Part shown: positions 54,233-64,000 of the stretch, one piece after another
How the letters are laid out: the number at the start of each line of letters is the position of its first letter
How positions within the stretch are numbered: position 1 is the first letter of the stretch
From: an uncultured Mycoplasmataceae bacterium
GTDB taxonomy: Bacteria > Bacillota_I > Bacilli_A > Mycoplasmatales > Mycoplasmoidaceae
DNA: 64,000 bases
NCBI GenBank assembly: GCA_947165235.1
Contig: CAMUZN010000001.1
Location: 62,001 to 126,000 of the forward strand
Direction: 5' to 3'
Program-made: the position numbers and the translations under genes
Notes under the pieces: model-generated
What the model was told of the DNA's origin: nothing
The model's input: the letters and a program-made list of their open reading frames with translations, nothing else
Databases searched by the model: none

Positions 54233-55151
54233 TTTTTAAATCTGCTAATTTTGCTATCATTGCCGCATTATCATTAGCAAAAATTTTTGTTGGAAAAAAA
54301 CATTTAACTTTTTTTAATGTTTTCAACTTCTTTCTTAATTGACTATTGGCACTAACACCACCACCGATAATAATATTTTTAACAGATGGAAACATTGAAA
54401 GATAATAGGATAATTTCATTTTTAAATCAATAATAATTCAATTAAGAACTGAACTAGCAATAGTAGATTTACTATATTTTTTTTGAATAATTATATTTAA
54501 TATTTTTGTTTTCAAACCAGCGAAACTAAATTTACTATTTGGGGATAAATGTTTAAATAAATCAATATTTTTTTTGTTATTGAAAATTTTGTCAATACTC
54601 TTACCACCGGGATAAGGTAATTTCAATGCTCGTCCTATCTTATCAAGAACTTCACCAACCGCATCATCAACAGTTTGATTTAAAATTTTAATCTCATCAA
54701 AACTTGAAACCAATGCAATAAATGTATTGCCGCCCGAAATAATTAATGTAAGAAAAGGAAAAAAATTCTTTTCAAAATGATGATCGATAAAATAAGAAAA
54801 AATATGTGCAATGTTATGATTAATTTTTATTGGTTTAAGATTTAATAACATTGCTAGTTGATTAGCAAAAATTTTACCAATATGCAAACTACCAGTTAAT
54901 CCTGGTTCAAAAGTATAAGCAATATGTGTGATGTCATTAATTTTTATTTTTGCTTTTTTAATGCATTGTCAAAAAGCATAGTCAATATACCTACAATGAA
55001 AACGTGCTGATAATTCTGGAACAATCCCACCATATTTTTTATTGGTATCATTAGAAGTAAAAGTGATATTTGAGAGCAATTTCCCATCTTTTATAATTGC
55101 TATGCTTGTGTCATCACAACTAGTTTCAATTCCTAAAATAATACGATTCAT
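54201..55151 (-). CDS. tsaD: tRNA t6A biosynthesis protein TsaD
   Basis: [24 protein letters not shown]...[12 protein letters not shown]...HNIAHI...LIISGGNTF...[23 protein letters not shown]...[13 protein letters not shown]. Confidence 0.96.
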
Positions 55152-55152
55152 T

Positions 55153-56565
55153 TTATAAACTATTTTTTGCTTTCATTCATGCTCAATTAATATTAGAATT
55201 AATCGTACTATCTAACGGTTCTTCATAAATTTTGCGCTGACCATCACAAGTGATTTTAATGATATTAATGTACATTTCTAGTGTTTTTCTAATGTCGTCA
55301 CCATTTAAATTATCAAAAAACTCATATCAATATTTGCATGGTTCATTAATATTTATGAGTGAATCATACAAATTTTTTAATGGTGGAGTGTATCCTAATC
55401 TATGGAAATTATGAACTGTCCAATAAGAAAATTCATTATTTTTTTTATTAAATAATTCAGGTTGTTTAATATCACAACCATCTAAAGCAACCTGCTTAAT
55501 GATTTCGTAAATTTTATCTTTCTTTTGTCCTGCACTTTTTTTATTAATGACAAGCCCATCAAATGAAATCAATGAATTATTTGGTTTAACAATATGAAAA
55601 TCATTAGAATAAAATCCAATATTTTCTTCTTCTGCATGTTGCGTTGCTGCATAAAAAATATCTCCAGATCAAGCAAAAGCTCCAATGTACCCCCCATTAT
55701 TAATTGATAAATTGCGTGAAATAATTCCCGAATCGGTTTGTAAATTAATTCACGATTTGCAAGGAAAATATTTTGTTAGTGACGAAAAAATATTATCTGC
55801 TTCAACAAGCGAGATATTGCTTTGTGTTTTTTTATTATTCAAAGTTTTGGCAATTTCATAAATTGTCCGTGCATCATCAACCATTCCTAAATGTGTTTTT
55901 TTTGTCGTCTTGAACCTTGTTTCACAATTCGGATTTAATGGACTTATTGTATAAAAAATATCATTTCAAGTTAGATCATTCTTGTCATTAATCTCAACAC
56001 CATTTGGATGATAAAATTTAATTTCTTTCCCTTTATAAGCAAACATAAAATTTTGAAAAAAATATGGGACACATCAATCTAAAATATTAGTAATTGGTTC
56101 TTTTTGATTTGTTTTTTTCATCGCAATCATTTTCGAACTAAATATTTTTGTTTGTTCATTAAGATAATCAATTTCCTTTTGATTAAATAATGTAATTGCT
56201 TGTTTAGCATCACCAATTTTATCACCTTTATCGTTTTTAACATTAAACTTTCCTCAATCTATTTTTTGAATTAATCCCTGACTTCATAAATTTATGATTT
56301 CGTAACTACTTGGTATTGCAATATCGTAATATTTTTCGAATTTTGTTTCAATTGTTTCGTTGTTTGCATAATAACTAAATTTTGCCCCATATTTTTTTTC
56401 AATATCTTCAATTAGTTCTGATGCCATATAGCTTTCAAAATTACCAATTTGAATTGTATTGTTTCATTGCACACAAGACAAAAAAGCAAAATTTACCAAT
56501 AAAAACATTGGAAAAAAACAAAATAGAAACAAAGTAGAAAAAAATAATTTAAATTTTGTTTTCAT
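55153..56565 (-). CDS. potD: Spermidine/putrescine ABC transporter substrate-binding lipoprotein
   Basis: Lipoprotein signal [50 protein letters not shown]...; upstream of potCBA. Confidence 0.85.
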
Positions 56566-57433
56566 ACTTTCGTCCTATTTTAAGGGTGCGATATTTTTTT
56601 AACTTTTTGATTTTAATTAAAGTGACAAAAAAAGTAATAGTAATTGAACAAAGAATAATGATAGCACCAAAAGTGATAATTCATGCTTTTATTCCTTTTC
56701 GCGTCATGTACATTTTTGTTGATATAGTATGAAAAGAACCATTTACTAGATTAGTAATAATAAATTCATCAAAACTTAGTCCAAACACAACAATAGTTGC
56801 AGATAATAGTGATGGTAATAAAGATTTTAAAATAATATTAAAAAAAGTTTTTAATTTTGAATACCCCAAATCGTAGCTCGCTAAAATTAGATTTGTATTT
56901 AGTTTCATTATCTTTGGATAAATTATCATTACAGCATATGGTGAATAATATGAAATATGCGCCAAGCAAATTGTTAATAAACCAAAATCAAAACCTAATG
57001 GAATAAATGTCGTCGCAAAAAGTATAAACAAACTTATGGCAATTATTGGTTCAGGTAAAATAAGAGTTGTTTTGCAAATCCCAATGATTAGATTATGTTG
57101 ATTTTTTTTAGAATTTCATAAACCAATGCATGTTGTTAAAGCAATTAACATTGTAATAGGAGTAGTAATTATTGCAACAATGAAAGAATTTGACAGATCA
57201 TTTAAAAAATTATTATTTTTAAACAAATAAAAATAATTAGTCAACGAAAAATTATGGTTGAAATTCATAACAATATTACCCTTTTTCGTTTGCCCATTAA
57301 AACTTAGTAAAACTATAATGATTAACGGCAAATAAATAAAAAATAAAATAATTAGCACATAAAATTTTTTTACCAATTTAAAAAAATTATTGCTAGCATC
57401 GCTAAACTTTGTTTTTATTAAATCGTGTGTCAT
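56549..57433 (-). CDS. potC: Spermidine/putrescine ABC transporter permease
   Basis: Permease TM pattern; ILASYDLGYSKLKTFFNIILKSLLPSLLSATIVVFGLSFDEFIITNLVNG. Confidence 0.9.
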
Positions 57434-58320
57434 TTTTTAATTTTTTTGAAATTTTTTCGTTGAATTATTTTAAATATTATTTGTGGTAAAACAAAAATGA
57501 AAAAATAAAAAAATAATGCTGATATCGTTGTGATCAAACTTATAGCACTAATTCTTGATGCTGCAATCGAATTAATTATGCCTCGCTCACTCTCTGTAAT
57601 AAGAATAGTTCCAATCATATCCCCATCATTATTGTTATTCATAAATTGTGGAATAGAAACGGTTGTTATTGATGATAAGAAAACAATGCTAACACCAGAA
57701 AAAAAACCTATTTTTGTGTAGGGAAAAACCACTTTGACAAATGTTTTAAACCAATTTTGTCCTAAATCATAGGATGCCAAAACTAAATTTTTTGGCATTC
57801 CATCTAAAACATTAAAAATAGCAAGAATCATGAAAGGAAGATTCATATAAGTAATTCCAATAATCGTAAAAATATGCCCATATGTTGAATTAGAATAACC
57901 GATACAAATGTCAAAAAAAGTTTTTAAACCAATAATTTTTATTAGGAAACTTAATCAAATTGGCATTGTAATTAAAATAATAGAAATAGTTTTAAATATT
58001 TTTCATTTGTTAAACACAAGTAAGTAACAAAATGGATAAGAAATGATAATACAAATAAATGTCGCTATTAGTGATAAGACCAATGAAAGTAAAATTTTTT
58101 GTCAAATAAATCGATTAACAACTATTCATGTTAGATTTAAATCACTTTGAAAAGGTTTAATAAAAATAAGAGTTAATGGAATGACACAAAAACAAATTAG
58201 TAACAAAAATAATGGCAAAATAAATAGAAATTTCTTTCGATTTTTTTTGTTTTTTTCATTAAAAACATTATTTTGTTTCGTAAATATCGTATTAATCATT
58301 TTTATTTTTATTACGATCAA
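57430..58320 (-). CDS. potB: Spermidine/putrescine ABC transporter permease
   Basis: NLVLASYDLGQNWFKTFVKVVFPYTKIGFFSGVSIVFLSSITTVSIPQFM; start may be 58299. Confidence 0.9.
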
Positions 58321-59920
58321 CTAAAACTGTTGCATATTTAAAATCTCATTTAATCCCAATAGTTTCACCAATATGAAATTGTTTTATCGTATGAAAATGA
58401 AGGAAAGTTTTGTTTTTTGTTATACATTTAATATCAAAAAAAATTCCTTTATATGTTATTGAAATAATTTTCACAATAACCATTGCTTGTCTCATATCAC
58501 ATGGCTGAATATCTTCATATCTTACCATTAATTTAAAATTATTATTGATTGAATTTGGATTGAATTGATATTTAATGTGCTTTGTATCAAATTTTTTATT
58601 TTCAATTAAAACCTTAGTTTTATTAATGTATTTTAGATTTAAAAAATTTGCTTGGCCAATAAAATTAGCTACCCATTCATTGTTGGGATGCTCATAAATA
58701 TTTTTTGGTGTACCAATTTGTTCAATTTTTCCTTTTGACATTACGATAACAAAATCTGATAAACTTAATGCTTCTTCTTGATCATGGGTTACATAGATAA
58801 AATTAATTTTTAATTCATTATGAATTTTTTTTAGTTCTTCTTGCATTTTTTGTTTTACCTTTATATCTAATGCTGAAAGAGGTTCATCAAGTAACAAAAT
58901 ATCTGGTTTAACAACAATTGCTCGTGCTAAAGCAACACGTTGTTGCATTCCACCTGACAATTCCGCCGGATATTTGTGTTCATAACCAGTTAATCTAACT
59001 AAATCAAGTACACGATAAACCTCTTCATTGATCTCATCTTTTGATAAAGCACGTGTTGTGTTAACTTTATCAAATTCTTCAATTTTCAATTGAGGAAAAT
59101 TCTGTCAATATGATATTCACTCATCTAAATCTCAATATTTTGCTTTCAAATGATCGACTTTTGCATCGTTATTTTTTTTGTATAAATAAAATTTTATTAA
59201 TTTTAATATTTGTAGTTCATTAGTATTTGATATATTTGTTCTATCAAATTCAATATAACGATGAAAACCTAATAATGATATGATCTTATTTCATATTATT
59301 TTTCGCTTATTTTTATTTGATAATTTAAACCCATGATAATCACTATTTTTTGCAGATTTAATAATTTTTTTTTCAAGGATAAAAATTTGTTGCTTAAATT
59401 GTGCTGCACGCATATCTTTAATTTTTCATAGATAATCATTATCAAGATAAAATTTGCTTAATTTTGTTAAATCTTTTTCTATCTTTAATTGCATTTTTTT
59501 TAATTCATTTATTTTTTTAAATGAATATTTCAAAGCATTTTTATAAATTGTGTCTCGTGTTTTTAAAACACGCTGCGGAATATTATTTAATTTTTTTCTT
59601 AATATTTTTACACCATAAGCAATATTTTGGAAAACTGTCATATTAGGGAATAATGCATAATCTTGAAAAAAAGTTGCTGTTTGTCTTTTATGAATTGGAA
59701 CATCTTTAATATCTATTCCATTGACGATAATCTTACCAGTTGATGGTTTTTCAAATCCGGCAATCATTTTTAAAATTGTTGATTTTCCACAACCACTTGG
59801 CCCTAAAATTGTTACAAATTTACCCTTATCAATAGCAATGTTTATGTTATTACAAGCGACATACCCATCATCATATGTCTTGCCAATATTGACCAATTTT
59901 ATAAATGGTTTATTTGTCAT
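58292..59920 (-). CDS. potA: Spermidine/putrescine ABC transporter ATPase with large internal insertion
   Basis: TILGPSGCGKSTILKMIAGFEKPSTG...; insertion between DYALFPNMTVFQNIAYGVKILRKK and ALSKDEINEEVYRVLDLVRLTGYEHKYPAELSGGMQQRVALARA. Confidence 0.93.
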
Positions 59921-60761
59921 TTTTTTCTATAAATCCGTATTGATTAATTGCATAGGCAACCGCATTCCTTTTATATGGCACAATTTTACTACAATATTGA
60001 TATAGCATTTTATTTTTTGGTTTTACACCAATAGCAAGACCTGATATTTTGAAAGCGGATATGTCATTAAAAGAGTCCCCAATGGCAATTGTATTTGTTG
60101 ACACAATGTTATATTTTTTGCAAATTAAGTTAATCGCATATGCTTTGTTAATATTGAGAGGTGTAATTTCAATTAAATTAGAATTAGTTAGGCAAATTGT
60201 ACATATCTTATCAAAATTTAATTTTTTTAAAAAAATAAAAAAATTTTTAATTTTCTTTTTTGAAAATGAAAGGAAATTTATTTTATAAGATGATAAATCA
60301 TTAACATCTTTTATCTTCGTTAATTTTGTTAATCTACCTACCCAAATTAGAAAACGATAACGGTATGACAAAATATTGGATTCAACTTTTGCTTCTTTCT
60401 CACAACGTGGGGTATACAATCAAATTTGAATTTTTTCTTTTTTCGCTAATTCATAAAATTTGAGAGCAATTTCATGTTTTATTAAACTTTGATATACCGT
60501 GTTGTCGTTAAGATCTTTGACTCAAGCACCGTTATAACACGAAACAAATGATATAGGCTTTTTTGTTATTTTTTCAATTAATTTTAAATATTGGATAGTT
60601 GAATGAATAGCACGACCAGTGTTAATGAAAATTTTACCACCGCAATTCATGTATTGATTTATTTGAGTTAAATCTTTGCATGTTATTGTATGGAGAATGG
60701 GAGTCAATAGTGTCCCATCTAAATCAATTGAAATAATTTCATATTTCAAATTACTTACCAT
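59910..60761 (-). CDS. Cof-type HAD-IIB hydrolase
   Basis: YEIISIDLDGTLLTP...IFINTGRAIHSTIQYLKLI...IEITPLNINKAYAINLICKKYNIVSTNTIAIGDSFNDISAFKISGLAIGVKPK. Confidence 0.92.
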
Positions 60762-60855
60762 GTTTTTAATTTTAATACACGCAAAATATATTTTATAAAA
60801 TAATTTTCTATTTTGAAATAAAGAGAATAGTAACAAAGTATGATAATATATTTGT

Positions 60856-61878
60856 ATGAGTGAAAAAAACTTAACAAAAAGACAAACTCAAATATTAAAA
60901 ACCATCGTTGAACAATATATTACTAATGCTTCACCAATTTCAAGCAAAGAAATAAATGTTAATTTTTTGCAAAATTTATCATCCGCCACGATACGTAATG
61001 AAATGGTAATTCTTGAAAAAAAGAAATTAATTGAAAAAACCCACACTTCATCAGGTAGGGTCCCAACAAAAGGAGGATATGAATTTTACCAACAAAATAT
61101 TTTAACACCATATTTATCAAGTGATATCAAATTACAATTGAAAAAAATATTTGCAAAACGAATAGTTTCAATTGAAAATGTAATTGGTGAATGTACATCA
61201 TTAATAAATGAATCATTAAAATTACCAACAATCATAACAACAAAAAAAAATAATGAAATATTAAAGCGAATAGATTTAATTCCTTTACATAAAAATTTGG
61301 CTATTATTCTCATTGTCACATCATCAGGAACGATTACGAAAAATACAATTAGTTTTAAAAACGAATCAATTGCAAACGACTTATCAACGTGCATTCGTAT
61401 CTTTAACGATCGTTTAATTAATACTAAATTATCCGAATTAAGTGCAAAGATTGAAATCCTAAAACCGATTATTAAGAATAGTGTTGAGAATTATGAATTC
61501 ATTATGCAAGAAATGATAAAAAAAATTTTTAAATACAATATGAGTGAGACTAAAACTTCAATTCAAGGGGCAAAATATCTAATTGCTCAACCAGAATTCA
61601 AAAACATTGAAAAACTTAAAAAAATTTTAAATTTACTTGATAATTCGACTATTTGACAACAAATCGCTTATTTGCAAACCAAAACAGGTAAAACAACATT
61701 GTTCACAAATTGTGAATCATTCGGTGCTAATGATTTAATGGTTGCCTCAACTTTTATTAGGGGGGTAGATAATAGTCATCAAATCTCAATTATTGGACCA
61801 CAACGAATGGACTATGCAAAAATTAAAGCTATTCTTGAATTTATTAAATATGAATTAGAAAAAAAATACAATGAATAA
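60856..61878 (+). CDS. hrcA: Heat-inducible transcription repressor HrcA
   Basis: LTKRQTQILKTIVEQYITNASPISSKEI...LSSATIRNEMVILEKKKLIEKTHTSSGRVPTKGGYEFY. Confidence 0.93.
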
Positions 61879-62452
61879 AATTTTGAAAAATGAAAAAATA
61901 TATCGAAATTTTATTAAAAAATTTAATTTCTTTTTAAAAAATAAAACAATCAAAAATATCCCACATTATTTTGATTTGGAATTTAAATTAATTAAATATT
62001 GTCTAATTGTAATCAATTTTGTTATTCATGATTCCATTAACATAATTAAAAATAAATGCGATAAATTAAATGCTTTATTTTGTGATCTCTATAAAAATTT
62101 GGTCAATACTAAATATTATGAAAAAATCGAGAACGATTTTAATTTAAATAATTATGACAAAATGAAATTTAAAAATTTTGCAATAAATTTGTACTTACTT
62201 CTTGAAAAACAAATTGGTAATAAAGATGCATTTGTTGATTTAATTGTTTGTGGTTTAAACTATTTTTTTTTGAATAATATTGATTGTAAAATTACTTTAA
62301 ATTTAAAAAAAAATTCGATTAATAAAATTGATTTTGTTATTTTTATTACCAAGCAATTTGCAGAATTAAAAGAAATTATTTTAGAAAATTTTAAAAATAG
62401 TGCTAATAAATTAATTGTTTTATTAATTGGTATGAGCAAACAGATGAATTAA
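61871..62452 (+). CDS. Hypothetical protein overlapping the hrcA end
   Basis: 193-aa ORF MNKILKNEKIYRNFIKKFNFFLKNKTIKNIPHYF...; no UGA interruption; overlaps hrcA by 8 nt. Confidence 0.65.
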   Translation: MNKILKNEKIYRNFIKKFNFFLKNKTIKNIPHYFDLEFKLIKYCLIVINFVIHDSINIIKNKCDKLNALFCDLYKNLVNTKYYEKIENDFNLNNYDKMKFKNFAINLYLLLEKQIGNKDAFVDLIVCGLNYFFLNNIDCKITLNLKKNSINKIDFVIFITKQFAELKEIILENFKNSANKLIVLLIGMSKQMN

Positions 62453-63108
62453 TTTTTTTTTAGTCTCTTATGGATTTCTTTTTTGCGCATTTTTTCATGT
62501 TTCTCTTTTATTAATTTGTTCTTTAACATTATCTTTTCATACCTAATTTTTTCAGACTCACGATATGGCGAAATTCATTGAATTTCATTATTGTAGTCCA
62601 ATTCAGAATTAATGATAATTTCATTTTCATATTTATTTTTGGAAACTTTATTACTTACAACTTCAATTTCGATACAACGAGGATTATCAATAAAATTTGT
62701 CTTAATGTTTTTTGTAATAAATACGATCACATAACGATTAAGGTGAATCTTTGGGGTTGTAAATGGGATATGATTCTTCTTTGCTAATGATTTTAATTTT
62801 TTAATTCTAAATTTACGAATCCTAATCTCAGCACGCTTATTTTGTTTTTCATGATTTGAAAGTGATGGATCAATCATGTCAATATGATTTTTTTTAACGA
62901 CATAACTATCAAAAATTTCTTTACCTTTTTCATTATTGCTCTTAAGAAATTGTTTAATTGTTTTCCAAACATCATCCTTATTTTTGTGGTTAGATAAAAA
63001 AATATTTGTCTTATCTTTTTTTTGTTTTTTAATCGAAAAAAACATAACAAATAGAAAAATAAAGAAGATTATAAAAATAAAACTATTATTCGATTTTGTC
63101 ATAATCAA
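62449..63108 (-). CDS. Membrane-anchored basic protein, unknown function
   Basis: N-terminal TM FIFIIFFIFLFVMFFS then Lys-rich domain; C-terminus WISPYRESEKIRYEKIMLKNKLIKEKHEKMRKKEIHKRLKKN recovered through UGA. Confidence 0.65.
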
Positions 63109-63178
63109 AATATTGACGTAAAAATTATAAATAACAATATTAGCACATATATAATTATTAAATTGATAAATATTAAAA

Positions 63179-63427
63179 ATGGCAAATATAAAAGCGAATG
63201 TTAAGTCCAGTAAAAAAAGTAAAATTGTTTATGCTTTAAATAAAACAAAGAAAAATAATTTAAAGAAATTAATTAAGTTGGCGTTGACAACAAAAAAAGC
63301 TAGTGATATAAATAATGTTTACAAATTTGCTGACAGTTTGGCACAAAAGCATGTCATCCATAAAAATAAAGCAAGCAATATAAAATCTAAATTAATAAAA
63401 ACAATTAATAAAAATGAAAAAAAATAA
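63179..63427 (+). CDS. rpsT: Ribosomal protein S20
   Basis: MANIKANVKSSKKSKIVYALNKTKKNNLKKLIKLA...ASDINNVYKFADSLAQKHVIHKNKASNIKSKLIK. Confidence 0.85.
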   Translation: MANIKANVKSSKKSKIVYALNKTKKNNLKKLIKLALTTKKASDINNVYKFADSLAQKHVIHKNKASNIKSKLIKTINKNEKK

Positions 63428-63965
63428 AAAATTATTTATTTCATTTTTTTTTATATTGCTTGGAATAACCCCTAATTTTATTGCGTTGAACTCGTGTAAA
63501 AAGCAACCTTCTTTGACAATAAAGTATGGTGATACAATTAATTGTCTCGACCCAAAAAAGAACAATTATATCTCGGTTGAGGATTTAAAAAAAGCAATAA
63601 AAAATCATTTTGTTGTCAACCCCCCATGCGAATTCACAAATGATGAATTTAAAAATTTAACAAAGGAAATAATTTTAAAAAAGGGTGATTACACAAAAAA
63701 GTGCACAATTATTGAAGAAATGTATTTTGAATTTATCATGAGTCTAATTGAACACGAAAATAAAGGATTTGAATTAAAGTGAAATTGCCCAAGTAAATAT
63801 GTTTTCAACAATATAGAAATAACTACTAATTCGAATAAAAAAAATATTTTTGTCTCTGCACAATATATCTGAAAAGATAAAAATATTTATTTAAATTTAG
63901 GTATGGAAAATGGAACAAGAGAATTAATAAAATCCTACAAGTTTAAACATTGCCAAATTAAATAA
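63414..63965 (+). CDS. Putative lipoprotein
   Basis: MKKNKKLFISFFFILLGITPNFIALNSCKK: signal peptide plus lipobox Cys; joined through UGA. Confidence 0.7.
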
Positions 63966-64000
63966 GGTATAAATAATTATGGGAGTGAATGTATGTCAAA

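Noticed and set aside
58292-59920. Large PotA insertion as a novel feature
   Set aside because: Long PotA proteins with an internal insertion are, to my knowledge, already seen in M. genitalium/pneumoniae-type mollicutes.
60780-60860. CIRCE element upstream of hrcA
   Set aside because: No TTAGCACTC-N9-GAGTGCTAA-like inverted repeat is visible before the start codon.

Overview
AT-rich mollicute (Mycoplasma-like) chromosome segment that uses genetic code table 4 (UGA=Trp). The supplied ORF track stops at UGA, so most real genes are split there; I rejoined them by hand. Two parts. (1) About 1-10.3 kb is a dense defence/accessory island: an EcoRI/MunI-family restriction-modification (RM) system whose methyltransferase (MTase) carries an (AG)14 repeat and is out of frame; a two-gene Panacea-domain module that looks like a toxin-antitoxin pair; a DNA MTase paired with a large ParB-fold protein; and a fused m5C+m6A MTase with an HNH nuclease, frameshifted at an A9 tract. 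(2) About 10.5-64 kb is mostly core genome: infB/rbfA/nusA, lepA, pcrA, serS-tmk-holB-mnmE, comEC-holA, dnaB-dnaI, rnj, prs, trkH, metK-tsaD-potDCBA, hrcA, rpsT and two tRNA-Arg genes. As I recall it, gene order matches the M. genitalium/pneumoniae clade in places. Unusual core-region items: pyruvate:ferredoxin oxidoreductase and rubrerythrin (anaerobic signature), a C39-peptidase ABC exporter with a degenerate ATPase domain, tandem MFS paralogs, and a frameshifted TetR regulator. All homology calls come from reading translated motifs; no database search was run.
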